Positions 9,101 to 17,608 of a stretch of 64,000 nt of DNA are shown here, piece by piece; position 1 is the first letter of the stretch; every line of letters begins with the position of its first letter. A program made the position numbers and the translations under genes. Source of the stretch: Bacteroidota bacterium (lineage in GTDB: Bacteria; Bacteroidota; Bacteroidia; Bacteroidales; UBA12481); contig JABHCC010000084.1 of the NCBI GenBank assembly GCA_018669475.1, forward strand, positions 51,127 to 115,126. The letters are read 5' to 3'. The notes beneath the pieces are model-generated. The model had not been told where the DNA came from. It searched no databases and saw only the letters and a list, made by a program, of their open reading frames with translations.

Positions 9101-9755
9101 CAGTTCTGAGATTATCGAATTAAGGAACTTGTCTGTTCTGACAGGAAAACTAGGTAAAACCGCCAGTGGATTAATTTGTCTGAGAGAAAAGAATAACTCA
9201 CAGGGCTTAATTGACATGGGTATTCAGAAGAGTACAGATCCCATGGCTAATCTTCAAGCCGGCAATATCAGGAATTTATTCATATTCGGAGAAGATCCGG
9301 CAGGATGTGCTCTCGAAAATAAAGAGGTAGTTAAATGGTTGGATAGTACTAGCTTTATTGTTGCTCAGGATTATTTCCATTCTGCAACAACGACAATGGC
9401 CGACCTTATTCTACCAGGATCACTTCCCGGTGAATTCAGAGGCAGTTTTACCAATACGCAGAAAATGATACAGGTTTTTGAACAGAACGTGAAATCACCC
9501 CTTGAAATGTCATTTGCCGTACAGATAATTGAATTACTGAAAGAGTTTGGCGTGAATGGTCTCGAGGATGAAAACGATGCCCATAATGAAGCCCTCCAAT
9601 ATGTTTCAAAAGCTGATGAGAAAACTCCCATCACCTTAAATAACAGCCTTGAAGAGCAATATTCTGCATTATTTAGTCATGGTTGTGATTTATTGACTAG
9701 ATTGTTCAATGAATCTTTTGAAAAAGCATTTGGCGTAATATCTAATAATGAATGA
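6141..9755 (+). CDS. Large fusion: [2Fe-2S] + GltD/NfnB-like FAD/NAD(P) oxidoreductase + ferredoxin + degenerate molybdopterin-oxidoreductase domain
   Basis: 1204 residues. Order: NuoG/HydA-type [2Fe-2S] domain (C36, C47, C50, C64); GltD/DPYD-type cysteines (C100, C104, C108, C143, C147, C151, C155); FAD-binding GAGPGGLS (202-209); NAD(P)-binding IGGGNTAMD (333-341); second FAD motif AAGDGVTGP (about 494-502); two-cluster ferredoxin (C632-C642, C675-C685); a molybdopterin-type [4Fe-4S] motif (C710, C713, C717, C745) and part of a molybdopterin-oxidoreductase fold to the end. No formate-dehydrogenase-like catalytic Cys/Sec motif and no C-terminal dinucleotide-binding domain are seen, so the last module is probably structural or electron-relaying, as in NuoG. 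With the HydB/HydC-like partners the best match is a bifurcating NADH/NADPH/ferredoxin transhydrogenase (Stn type); a formate-linked enzyme is less likely. The stop overlaps the next start (ATGA). Confidence 0.85.
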   Translation: MNDLNIIINGKKYEGKAGETVLACAKKQGISIPTLCNDPRLEPYSSCFVCVVEIDGMKGLQPACSTIIREGMLIETENEKVRASRKNALDLIASNHYADCVAPCKTTCPAGVDVQGYISLIEKEMYSDAVALIKEVNPLPAICGRVCVRPCEVACRRNLMDEEAGVGIDYLKRFAADYDLNSPDKYSPETEPSTGKKVAVIGAGPGGLSVAWFLQLKGHQVEVFEASPKPGGMLRYGIPPYRLPNELIDQEVACITELGANIHYQKKLGEDLSYEQITKDFDATVLTIGSQKGTGVGCTGDDAGNVFSGIDFLRNIAMTSQKPDFSGKTVAVIGGGNTAMDCCRTAMRLGAKKTYVVYRRTEKEMPANPIEIHESKEEGIEYLFLNNPVEIHKNQEGNIESMTLIKMRLGEPDASGRRRPVPIENSEYQLNLDYVLAAIGQKTQTEFIDNINDFTVEGELKVNRWGDLDADKKTLQTGIPSVFAAGDGVTGPATLIEAIAQAKIASHSCHQYLSGQSIKTVKAEFLSKKDNFKKQDPADFVDSFGKQFRKEMPLIPPTERENFNEVELGYSEEQALSETARCLECGCSEYFSCDLKQLCDEYEADQTKYSGGFQSYEVRFDHPYIEIDSNKCILCSRCVRICQDVVGASALGLINRGFDTYVAPSMGESLKDGTCESCGLCISACPTGAITENVTFKPGPVKLESAKTICTYCSVGCTLEVNTHNEYVWSMTGAEGMINTDANLCRSGKFGYNFRNRKDRITKPLLKGKNGFEEISFKEAFSLIKEKVKQVQPDQNLIMAGARLSNEELYLSQKLAKTAIKTEGLSSFHYLGRSPGYEIASDNNVPFSELDYASRIYLFGSEIHEDNPVAGFMVNDAKNKNKIPITYISLLEQSKLHQKVDEICLLDSYYSFLKAVNYYLLDNGMENGLFIRDHVQGFEDYKTSLLQENYNNLVSLSGRSEIEIESFAKQYNQEQNAIVIFSDKDITSSEIIELRNLSVLTGKLGKTASGLICLREKNNSQGLIDMGIQKSTDPMANLQAGNIRNLFIFGEDPAGCALENKEVVKWLDSTSFIVAQDYFHSATTTMADLILPGSLPGEFRGSFTNTQKMIQVFEQNVKSPLEMSFAVQIIELLKEFGVNGLEDENDAHNEALQYVSKADEKTPITLNNSLEEQYSALFSHGCDLLTRLFNESFEKAFGVISNNE

Positions 9756-10213
9756 TCATGAAAGAGTTTAAAAATATTAACGAAATTCTCGATTTCGCCA
9801 TGGCTAGCGAACAAAGGGCAATCGATTTGTACAGTAATCTGGCTGAAAAGTCTGGCATTCAGGAGATGCGCGACACATTTATTAGCTTTGCAAAAGAGGA
9901 GATGAAACATAAGGCTCAACTGGTTAAGATAAAAAGGGAAGGATTCTTTGAACATGGTAGCGAAAAGGTGACTGACATGAAGATTGCCGATTACACTGCC
10001 GATGTTAAACCCACAGAGAATATGCTTTATCATGAAGCTCTCATTTTAGCAATGAGTCAGGAGAAAGCAGCTTTCAAACTATATTCAACACTGGCTGACC
10101 GTGCACCGAACCAGGACTTGAAGAATCTTTTCTTATCTCTTGCTCAGGAAGAAGCAAAACATAAGCTTCGCTTCGAGATAGAATATGATGAGTATGTATT
10201 GAGAGACAATTAA
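9752..10213 (+). CDS. Rubrerythrin-like ferritin-fold diiron protein
   Basis: 153 residues forming a four-helix ferritin-like domain with two related halves, each with an early Glu and an EExKH motif: E19 with EEMKH near 50, and E110 with EEAKH near 136. This pattern is that of the rubrerythrin diiron domain. The rubredoxin-like Cys4 tail of classical rubrerythrin is missing. Such proteins reduce peroxide in anaerobes, taking electrons from an NAD(P)H-linked donor. The ATG overlaps the stop of the 1204-residue subunit (ATGA), which implies translational coupling. A second in-frame ATG at 9758 is an alternative start. It may protect the oxygen-sensitive complex or accept electrons from it; both are inference. 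Confidence 0.82.
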   Translation: MIMKEFKNINEILDFAMASEQRAIDLYSNLAEKSGIQEMRDTFISFAKEEMKHKAQLVKIKREGFFEHGSEKVTDMKIADYTADVKPTENMLYHEALILAMSQEKAAFKLYSTLADRAPNQDLKNLFLSLAQEEAKHKLRFEIEYDEYVLRDN

Positions 10214-10281
10214 GTAAATTCTTAATCTCTATAATTCTGTAATAGAGCTTGGTGATTTTCATTCCAGGCCAAACAAGATAT

Positions 10282-10312
10282 TTTGTTTAAGACCGTTATC
10301 TTAGTAATTTTG
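10282..10312 (+). promoter_or_regulatory. Bacteroidota-type promoter (TTTG-N19-TAATTTTG)
   Basis: TTTG at 10282-10285 and TAATTTTG at 10305-10312 are 19 nt apart and match the Bacteroidota primary sigma consensus TTTG-N19-21-TAnnTTTG. Transcription would begin close to 10319, just before the ATG at 10333. The GTG at 10312 would lie inside the promoter, so the ATG is preferred. Confidence 0.6.
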
Positions 10313-10332
10313 TGCGTTTTGATATTCGGACT

Positions 10333-12324
10333 ATGAATCACCCTTTTAAAACCAAGTTCAGCATAGCTAAATTAGTCTTCAGGCTTGTCCTGCTGTGCAT
10401 GATATCCGGAGTTTTAAATCCTCTGTCTGCCCAGTATATCAAAAGTGAGGTCAATCGCTCAACCAATATCATTATGCTCGATGGTAAAAGGTACTACCTG
10501 CATGAGGTAAAAAGTGGGCACACCCTGTATTCGATCGCAAAGAAATACAATGTTAGTGAAAAACTTATCGGACAGGAGAATCCGGTGGTTAGGCTTGGGC
10601 AAATAAAAAATGGTCAGATTATTAAAATCCCATTGATTGAAGTGACTCAACCACTTGAGGAGATGGAGAAAGATCTGGATAAATACATTTATCATATCGT
10701 TGCACCAAAACAAACTCTCTCAGCAATTTCCAGACTATATAAAATTCCGGTCCATGACATCATAACTCTGAACCCCGGAATCGAATCTATTTTACCAATG
10801 GGTAAGGAGCTCAAACTACCCCGAACACAAATTCAAGCCGTTCGTGAAAGCTTCGAACCGGTGGACACTCTGGGATATATTTTCCATAAAGTTAAGGCTT
10901 TGGAAACTCTTTTCAGCCTTTCACGCTTATACGGCATGAGCGTAAAAGAGATCAAAGAAGCTAATCCTGAATTGCGATGGGGCTTGAATACGGGTGAGGT
11001 GATAAGAATCCCTTCAGCTTCAGGCACGAGTTTGTTTGCTGCTGAGCTATCAGACACATTAGTTATTAAACCTGACATTAGCAATAATGAGATTTTCTCA
11101 AGAGACCACCTTACGGATGATGGATGTGGTGGGTCAGTAAGACCTCATGATGAAATTAGATTTAAAGTGGCCTTTTTGCTCCCATTGTTCGTCAACACCA
11201 ATGACACCCTCCATCTCAATGATACAATTATATATCCTGAGAACGATGTTTATGCACGTACTATACCATTTTTAGAATACCTCGAAGGATCATTACTTGC
11301 AATTGATTCACTGAGAAAATCAGGATTATCGATGGATATCAGGATTTATGACACTGAGAGGAGTCCTTCAGTTGTCAGAGACCTGGTGACCAGTGGAAAA
11401 CTCAATGATGTTGATCTCATTTTCGGACCGGTTTATCCTGAAACTATTGAAATTGCTTCAATATTCTCGAGGTTAAAACATATACCTTTAGTGTCACCAT
11501 TATCGTCACGTGGAATCGGAATAGAAGATAATCCTTACTTGTTTCAGGTTAATCCCACAGAAGGATTGCAGCATGAACTGGCATCTATTTATTTGTCTCG
11601 TTTTTATGACAAGAACATCCTTCTGGTGAAAGATACAAACGATTATAATCGTGTAACAAATCGTTACAGCAGAAGAATTTTCAATTACCTTACCTACAAA
11701 GTCAATCCAAAAGACATCAGATACAGAGATATTCTGTTTACCGATAAAGACCGCTCTATCTCGTTAGAAGACAGCCTGGCATTCCGGCTGGAAGATGTAC
11801 TTAGTCTGGGCAGAGAAAATCTTGTAATTATTCCTTCAACAAACAAAGTCTTTGTCGCAGACGTAATAAATCGTCTGAACAACCTAACATTGCATTACGA
11901 TATTACAGTATTTGGTAATCCTCAGTGGGGAAGATTTGATGCTTTACAATTGGAATCTCTGTATAAACTCAACTTGCACTATTATACAAACTTCAGCAAT
12001 CCATATGTTAATTATGGAGATTCATTAACTCTGGATGTTTGCAAACGACACAGGCTTAACTGGAATAATGAACCTACCCGTTTTAGTTTCCAGGGATTTG
12101 ATGTAACATACTATTTTATAAGGGCCTTATACTTGTTTGGCAGAGACATGGTTGACAATGTTGATTGCTGGCCAATCATCCTCAATCACCCGACATTGCA
12201 AACAAATTTTCACTTCACACGTAAATCACCAGCATACGGATTTGAGAACCAAGCGCTTTCCATAGTAAGATATAACCCTGAGACTCTCGTCAAAGAGAAA
12301 ATCAACAGCACCATAAAGAACTAG
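10333..12324 (+). CDS. Exported LysM protein with periplasmic-binding-protein-like C-terminus
   Basis: 663 residues from the ATG, with a signal peptide cut near LSAQ. Three LysM repeats follow, at about 55-100, 120-163 and 181-226, each with the pattern Y.H.V....TL..I...Y and ending in I.IP. LysM domains bind peptidoglycan. The rest (about 260-660) resembles a type 1 periplasmic binding fold, as in leucine-binding-like receptors, with VAFLLPLFVN opening the domain and DVDLIFGPVYP in the middle. Proteins of this layout are widespread in Bacteroidota and are probably cell-wall-associated; ligand and role are unknown. It is monocistronic behind its own promoter and converges on the ornithine carbamoyltransferase gene. 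Confidence 0.82.
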   Translation: MNHPFKTKFSIAKLVFRLVLLCMISGVLNPLSAQYIKSEVNRSTNIIMLDGKRYYLHEVKSGHTLYSIAKKYNVSEKLIGQENPVVRLGQIKNGQIIKIPLIEVTQPLEEMEKDLDKYIYHIVAPKQTLSAISRLYKIPVHDIITLNPGIESILPMGKELKLPRTQIQAVRESFEPVDTLGYIFHKVKALETLFSLSRLYGMSVKEIKEANPELRWGLNTGEVIRIPSASGTSLFAAELSDTLVIKPDISNNEIFSRDHLTDDGCGGSVRPHDEIRFKVAFLLPLFVNTNDTLHLNDTIIYPENDVYARTIPFLEYLEGSLLAIDSLRKSGLSMDIRIYDTERSPSVVRDLVTSGKLNDVDLIFGPVYPETIEIASIFSRLKHIPLVSPLSSRGIGIEDNPYLFQVNPTEGLQHELASIYLSRFYDKNILLVKDTNDYNRVTNRYSRRIFNYLTYKVNPKDIRYRDILFTDKDRSISLEDSLAFRLEDVLSLGRENLVIIPSTNKVFVADVINRLNNLTLHYDITVFGNPQWGRFDALQLESLYKLNLHYYTNFSNPYVNYGDSLTLDVCKRHRLNWNNEPTRFSFQGFDVTYYFIRALYLFGRDMVDNVDCWPIILNHPTLQTNFHFTRKSPAYGFENQALSIVRYNPETLVKEKINSTIKN

Positions 12325-12354
12325 GGCTGAAATCAGTAAATAATAAATGATTTT

Positions 12355-13353
12355 CTAGCTACCCAGTGTTGCAACCATTACAGCTTTGATAGTATGTAAG
12401 CGGTTTTCTGCCTGATCAAAAACTATTGAGTGTTCTGATTCAAAAACCTCTTCATCAACTTCCATTCCATTCAAGCCAAACTTCTGATAGATGTCTTCTC
12501 CTAATACAGTCTCACGGTTATGGAATGCAGGTAAACAATGTAAAAATTTAACCTCGGGGTTACCAGTTTTTTCAAGCATCTTCATATTCACCTGATAAGG
12601 CTTCAAGAGTTCAACTCTTTCTTTCCAGACCTCTTCCTTTTCCCCCATTGAAACCCAGACATCAGTATACAGAAAGTCACAGTTCTCAACCGCTTGTTCT
12701 ATATTATCAGTAATCATGATGTCGGCACCAGTTCTTTTAGCAATGTCCTCACAAGTTCTTACCAGCTCATCCAATGGCTGTACTTCTTTTGGCGCCGCAA
12801 TCCTTACATCCATACCCATTTTTACAGCACCTACCAGGAGGGAATTTCCCATGTTATTTCGTGCATCCCCAAGATAGCAAAAGCTAATTTCCGTTAGAGG
12901 AGCATTAGCATGCTCAATCATTGTCATAAAATCAGCCAGCACCTGGGTTGGATGATATTCGTTAGTTAAACCATTCCAGACAGGTACATTTGCAAATTCA
13001 GCCAGTTCCTCAACCGTAGTCTGGGCAAAACCTCTGTACTGAATTCCATCATACATACGCCCCAAAACCCGGGCAGTATCTTTCATTGATTCTTTATATC
13101 CAATCTGCGAACCTGAAGGTCCGAGATAGGTAATATGGGCCCCCTGATCATATGCAGCCACTTCAAAAGCACAGCGTGTTCTGGTTGAAGCTTTTTCAAA
13201 AATCAAGGCAATATTTTTACCTTTCAGTTTGGCTCGCTCGTAACCGCCATATTTTGCGGCTTTGAGATCAAGAGAAAGATCAATTAAAAATTCAATTTCT
13301 TTTGGAGTGAAGTCAAGCAACTTAACAAAGCTGCGGTTTCGAAGATTAAACAT
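12355..13353 (-). CDS. arcB: Ornithine carbamoyltransferase
   Basis: 332 residues. The carbamoyl-phosphate loop STRTR is at 56-60, HPTQ at 134-137, and HCLPAFH near 272 carries the active-site Cys that binds ornithine. The enzyme interconverts ornithine plus carbamoyl phosphate and citrulline plus phosphate in the cytoplasm. Its length and the carbamate kinase gene 9 bp upstream in the same direction suggest the catabolic (ArcB) role: phosphorolysis of citrulline to feed ATP synthesis. No arginine deiminase or arginine-biosynthesis gene is present in the window, so an anabolic ArgF role cannot be excluded. Confidence 0.93.
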   Translation of the reverse strand: MFNLRNRSFVKLLDFTPKEIEFLIDLSLDLKAAKYGGYERAKLKGKNIALIFEKASTRTRCAFEVAAYDQGAHITYLGPSGSQIGYKESMKDTARVLGRMYDGIQYRGFAQTTVEELAEFANVPVWNGLTNEYHPTQVLADFMTMIEHANAPLTEISFCYLGDARNNMGNSLLVGAVKMGMDVRIAAPKEVQPLDELVRTCEDIAKRTGADIMITDNIEQAVENCDFLYTDVWVSMGEKEEVWKERVELLKPYQVNMKMLEKTGNPEVKFLHCLPAFHNRETVLGEDIYQKFGLNGMEVDEEVFESEHSIVFDQAENRLHTIKAVMVATLGS

Positions 13354-13362
13354 AATGAATGA

Positions 13363-14346
13363 CTATTTTTTTATTCGTTTGTTACTATCAACCGGATCAT
13401 AATTCCGGGTAATTTTACTGCCGTAGTTTTTATCTTCCAATTTGAAAGCTTCTGTAATGATAGCTTTTGCCCCTCCCCCCTCAATAAACTGCAAACAGGC
13501 ACGGATTTTTGGAGCCATACTGCCCTCTCCAAATTCACCACTTTCAAGATACCTGACAGTATCCTTATAATCAAGAAACTCTAAAATCTCCTGATCGGGC
13601 TTATTAAAATTACGGTAGATATATGGTACATCTGTCAATACATAAAATTCATCTGCCTCTATTCTGGCAGCCAACAGGGCACATGCCAGATCCTTATCAA
13701 TAACTGCCTCTGCTGCTCTTACATCCCCGTTTTCATCATAATAAACAGGAATTCCTCCTCCTCCAACAGCTATGGTTATAACACCCTGACGAGCCAGGGT
13801 TTCCACAACCTTTTCATTTACAATACGAAGGGGTTGAGGGGATGGAACCACACGCCTCCATGCATCATCTCCCTTAGGGGATTTCTTAAAAATCCACTTC
13901 TTCTTCTCTGCCAAAGCATCTGCTTCTAATTTGGTATAAACCTTACCAACTCTCTTTGTCGGATTAGCAAAGGCTGGGTCCTTATCATTTACAATGACAG
14001 CTGTCACCAAAGTAACAACCTCTTTTTCAATATTATGCTTCTTGAGTACATTCCTGAGCATCCTTTCTATCATATAACCTATACCACCCTGAGAATCTGC
14101 CACACAAATATCCAGTGGCATAGGTGGAATATCATATTGGGATTCTCCGGCATCATTCCTCATTAGTATATTTCCTACCTGAGGTCCATTACCGTGTGAC
14201 AAAACTAAATCATACCCCGCCTTGATTAGAAAAACTAAATTTTCGAGGGTCGCAGTAGTATTTTTTTCCTGCTCTTCTATGGTTCCTGCCTGATCAACAC
14301 GCAGTAATGCATTTCCTCCCAGCGCAATGACAGCAAGTTTATTCAT
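13363..14346 (-). CDS. arcC: Carbamate kinase
   Basis: 327 residues of the amino-acid-kinase fold. The N-terminal phosphate-binding segment AVIALGGNALL (5-15), the SHGNGPQVGN motif (50-59) and a GGGGIPV stretch near 200 are characteristic of carbamate kinase. It transfers phosphate between carbamoyl phosphate and ADP, making ATP with release of ammonia and CO2. It is the first gene of a two-gene operon with the ornithine carbamoyltransferase. Together they would gain ATP from citrulline or from other carbamoyl donors. Arginine deiminase is not in the window. A possible -7 element lies about 20 bp upstream. Confidence 0.94.
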   Translation of the reverse strand: MNKLAVIALGGNALLRVDQAGTIEEQEKNTTATLENLVFLIKAGYDLVLSHGNGPQVGNILMRNDAGESQYDIPPMPLDICVADSQGGIGYMIERMLRNVLKKHNIEKEVVTLVTAVIVNDKDPAFANPTKRVGKVYTKLEADALAEKKKWIFKKSPKGDDAWRRVVPSPQPLRIVNEKVVETLARQGVITIAVGGGGIPVYYDENGDVRAAEAVIDKDLACALLAARIEADEFYVLTDVPYIYRNFNKPDQEILEFLDYKDTVRYLESGEFGEGSMAPKIRACLQFIEGGGAKAIITEAFKLEDKNYGSKITRNYDPVDSNKRIKK

Positions 14347-14367
14347 AACTTAAATTATTAAGGATTA

Positions 14368-14375
14368 CAAAGCTA
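14368..14375 (-). promoter_or_regulatory. Possible -7 element of the arcC-arcB operon
   Basis: Read leftward this is TAGCTTTG, matching TAnnTTTG, some 20 bp before the arcC start. No good TTTG is seen at the expected distance upstream, so the call is tentative. Confidence 0.3.
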
Positions 14376-14533
14376 AAAATATTTTTAAGAGTATAACATG
14401 ACTAAAACCTATAGTTTAGCCCAATTTCAGCGGCTTCCAGAAGACCACCAAAGTTCCTGTTTCAGTTTTTTTTTCTACTTTAGTTGTTTATTGCTGATCT
14501 AAGATCTGGCTGGATTTAAAACATGTTGTAAGT

Positions 14534-16957
14534 ATGGCAAAACAGAAAAGAAAACCTGCAAAAAAAGCCAAAAAGAAAAGACCAATCAGGAAGAAATTTG
14601 ACACACGTGTAAAAGTAGTTTTGGGTTTGCTTTGCCTATTCATTGCTCTATTTACCGGTATCGCTATGATTTCTTTCATTTTTACATGGCAGGCAGATCA
14701 AAGTTTTCTTGATCAGGCCAGGTCAGCTACCCTGGCCAATCCCGACATCCAGGTTGAAAACTGGGCCGGAAAAGCAGGTGCAATAATTGGTAATATTTTC
14801 ATTTACAAATGGTTTGGGATTTCATCTTTGGCCTTTGTATTTCTAATCGTTCTATTGGGTTTTGAACTTATTGGTACACGTTTAATGCTACCATGGAGAA
14901 CACTGAAATACACAATCCTGATAATTATATGGTCATCTATTACACTTGCTCATGTTTTCGGTGAGGATGTTTTTCTTCTGGGCGGAGGACATGGCAAATA
15001 TATTTCAGAATGGTTGACAGCTCTTCTTGGGCCGGCAGGAATAGCTGCTTTCATTATTGTAAGCGGTCTGGTGATTATTGTTTTCCTTTTTAGAATTACT
15101 CCCGATTTACTACGGCCCAGGGAAAAACCAGAAGTATTATTTGATGAAGATGAATTCACTGATGCCTCAGATAAGAAAGAAGAATTTGTAGTCTCTGACA
15201 AACAAAACAATCAAGATCCAAATAATCAAGATATTATCTCTCAGATTGACAATCTCCAGGTATCGAAAACTGTTAACGAAAACGATCAGATCAGTGTTGA
15301 TTTCAATCCGGATATAGCTGAACTTAACCCAAGCGCACCCCCCCCAAGCACTGAAGGTGACACTCCGGACCCGGCTGATCCTGAGATGACAATTGATCAT
15401 GCTTCAGACCGTAAAGAAGAGTTAATTAAAAAGAATCATCCTACTACTAATGAAAATTATGACCCGACCCAGGATCTCTCATCGTATAAATTTCCAGGTT
15501 TGGATCTGCTTCGTGATCATACCCGCAGTAACTCAAAAGTTAGTGATGAAGAACTGATAAGTAACAAGAATCGCATTGTTCAAACTTTGGGGAATTATAA
15601 AATTAAGATCGAAAAAATCAAAGCCACAATTGGCCCGACAATAACTTTATATGAAATAATTCCTGCCCCTGGTGTTCGGATATCAAAAATTAAAAGCCTT
15701 GAGGATGATATTGCCCTGAGCTTATCTGCTTTGGGTATCCGAATAATTGCACCCATTCCAGGGAGAGGAACTATCGGCATTGAAGTTCCTAATCGTAAAC
15801 CAGAGGTGGTCTCAATGCACTCATTACTGGCGTCCAAAAAATTTCAGGATTCCTCATATGAATTGCCTATTGCAATGGGTAAAACAATTAGTAATGAGAC
15901 ATTTATGCTTGACCTGGCTAGAATGCCTCACCTTTTAGTTGCTGGAGCTACCGGTCAGGGGAAATCAGTTGGGCTTAATGTTATTATAGCTTCTATTCTG
16001 TACAAAAAACATCCATCTGAAGTTAAGTTTGTTCTGATTGATCCAAAAAAAGTTGAACTCACTCTCTATACCAAACTTCTTCATCATTATTTAGCAGTTC
16101 TCCCGGATGTTGATGATGCCATCATTACAGAAACCCAACAGGTTATTCAAACACTGAACTCTTTAAGTGTTGAAATGGATGACCGATACAACTTGCTTAA
16201 AGCGGCTGAAGTCAGAAATATCAAAGAATACAACCAGAAATTTGTAGCACGACGTCTGAATCCAGAAAAAGGACACAGGTATTTACCGTATTTTGTTGTA
16301 ATCATTGATGAATTTGCTGATCTGATCATGACGGCTGGCAAAGAGATTGAACTTCCGCTTACAAGAATTGCACAGTTAGCCAGAGCAGTTGGTATTCATA
16401 TGGTGATTGCCACTCAGCGTCCGTCAACAAATATAATCACAGGTACAATTAAGGCTAATTTCCCAGGCCGAATAGCATTCCGGGTCTCATCAATGATTGA
16501 TTCGCGTACAATTCTTGACAGTCCGGGAGCAAATCACCTTGTGGGCAGGGGTGACATGCTTATCTCTCAGGGCGCTGACCTCGAACGTTTACAGTGTGCT
16601 TTTATTGACACTCCGGAAGTGGAAGCAATAACCCAACACATATCCAACCAACGAGGTTATCCTCAGGCCTGGCTCCTGCCCGAACCACGCACGGCAAATG
16701 AGGAAGAAAAAGGACAGGTTAATATGGACAAGCTTGATGATCTTTTTGAAGATGCTGCCAGGCTTCTGGTAACAACTCAACAGGGATCAACAAGTTCGAT
16801 TCAGCGAAAATTCTCCATTGGTTATAACAGAGCAGGTCGTATAATGGACCAGCTCGAAGCCGCAGGAGTAGTAGGACCTGTAGATGGCAGTAAACCAAGA
16901 CAAGTATTATTCCAGGATGCATATTCGCTGGAGAAATTTCTAAATGATCAAATATAA
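14534..16957 (+). CDS. ftsK: DNA translocase FtsK
   Basis: 807 residues. A Lys/Arg-rich N-terminus (1-25) is followed by about four membrane segments (28-52, 95-115, 124-142, 166-186), an acidic Pro-containing linker (200-310), and the motor: Walker A GATGQGKS (471-478) and Walker B VVIIDEFADL (588-597). A winged-helix gamma domain occupies roughly 735-807, the part that reads KOPS-like sites in other bacteria. FtsK pumps chromosome ends through the closing septum and activates dimer resolution. It shares an operon with lolA, whose first possible start overlaps its end. Confidence 0.96.
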   Translation: MAKQKRKPAKKAKKKRPIRKKFDTRVKVVLGLLCLFIALFTGIAMISFIFTWQADQSFLDQARSATLANPDIQVENWAGKAGAIIGNIFIYKWFGISSLAFVFLIVLLGFELIGTRLMLPWRTLKYTILIIIWSSITLAHVFGEDVFLLGGGHGKYISEWLTALLGPAGIAAFIIVSGLVIIVFLFRITPDLLRPREKPEVLFDEDEFTDASDKKEEFVVSDKQNNQDPNNQDIISQIDNLQVSKTVNENDQISVDFNPDIAELNPSAPPPSTEGDTPDPADPEMTIDHASDRKEELIKKNHPTTNENYDPTQDLSSYKFPGLDLLRDHTRSNSKVSDEELISNKNRIVQTLGNYKIKIEKIKATIGPTITLYEIIPAPGVRISKIKSLEDDIALSLSALGIRIIAPIPGRGTIGIEVPNRKPEVVSMHSLLASKKFQDSSYELPIAMGKTISNETFMLDLARMPHLLVAGATGQGKSVGLNVIIASILYKKHPSEVKFVLIDPKKVELTLYTKLLHHYLAVLPDVDDAIITETQQVIQTLNSLSVEMDDRYNLLKAAEVRNIKEYNQKFVARRLNPEKGHRYLPYFVVIIDEFADLIMTAGKEIELPLTRIAQLARAVGIHMVIATQRPSTNIITGTIKANFPGRIAFRVSSMIDSRTILDSPGANHLVGRGDMLISQGADLERLQCAFIDTPEVEAITQHISNQRGYPQAWLLPEPRTANEEEKGQVNMDKLDDLFEDAARLLVTTQQGSTSSIQRKFSIGYNRAGRIMDQLEAAGVVGPVDGSKPRQVLFQDAYSLEKFLNDQI

Positions 16958-17591
16958 ACGGATGCATAATATCAAAATAATTTTATCAATAATAGTATTG
17001 TTTGTTATTTCAGCAAACCTGAGAGCACAAGACAATGCACGTGAGATACTCGATCAGGTATCAACACATCTTCTCTCTTATAGCGCCTTGCAGGCCGATT
17101 TCAGTTTCACCCTCGAGAATACCGAGGCAGATATTTCTGATACTTTTGAAGGAAGTATGGTAATGCAGGGAGATAAATTCAGATTAACAATGATGGGTAT
17201 ACTGGCATTGTGCAACGGTGAAATGCTGTGGAACTATTCTGAAGATCTAAATGAAGCCACTATCGTCGATCCCATGGAAAGTGAGTTTTTTAATCCGAAA
17301 AATATCTTTACTCTTTACCAAAAGGATTTCGATTTAAAAACCATCTCAAAAAAAAGTGGATCACAAACAATTGAGCTATTACCCTCAAGCGAAAATGATG
17401 ATTACTCACGAATCCTGATTACTATAGATCTCACAAAAAAGCTTATCCGGGAGGTAAAATATTTTGGTACCGATGACAATCAGTATATCATTGAGATATC
17501 AAATGTAATACCGGATGTGCAGGTAGATGATAGATTCTTTATTTTTGATGCATCGAAATATCCTGACGTTGAAATATTTGACATGAGATAA
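16944..17591 (+). CDS. lolA: LolA-like outer-membrane lipoprotein carrier
   Basis: 215 residues from the ATG at 16944; the in-frame ATG at 16962 gives a shorter leader and no overlap with ftsK, and is an equally good start. A hydrophobic signal peptide ends near LRAQ. The mature part fits the LolA fold: an early LQADFSFTLEN strand, EGSMVMQGDKFRL, and later repeated beta strands. LolA carries lipoproteins across the periplasm to the outer membrane. The position directly after ftsK is common in Bacteroidota and in other Gram-negative bacteria. Confidence 0.88.
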   Translation: MIKYKRMHNIKIILSIIVLFVISANLRAQDNAREILDQVSTHLLSYSALQADFSFTLENTEADISDTFEGSMVMQGDKFRLTMMGILALCNGEMLWNYSEDLNEATIVDPMESEFFNPKNIFTLYQKDFDLKTISKKSGSQTIELLPSSENDDYSRILITIDLTKKLIREVKYFGTDDNQYIIEISNVIPDVQVDDRFFIFDASKYPDVEIFDMR

Positions 17592-17608
17592 ACCTAATCT
17601 AATACTGT

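Noticed and set aside
3775..9755. NiFe or FeFe hydrogenase, or a complex I operon
   Set aside because: No H-cluster or NiFe motifs and no membrane subunits are present; only HydB/HydC-type electron-transfer parts and the GltD-containing fusion.
9677..10033. 118-codon minus-strand frame
   Set aside because: Antisense to the rubrerythrin-like gene and to the end of the large subunit; no family features.
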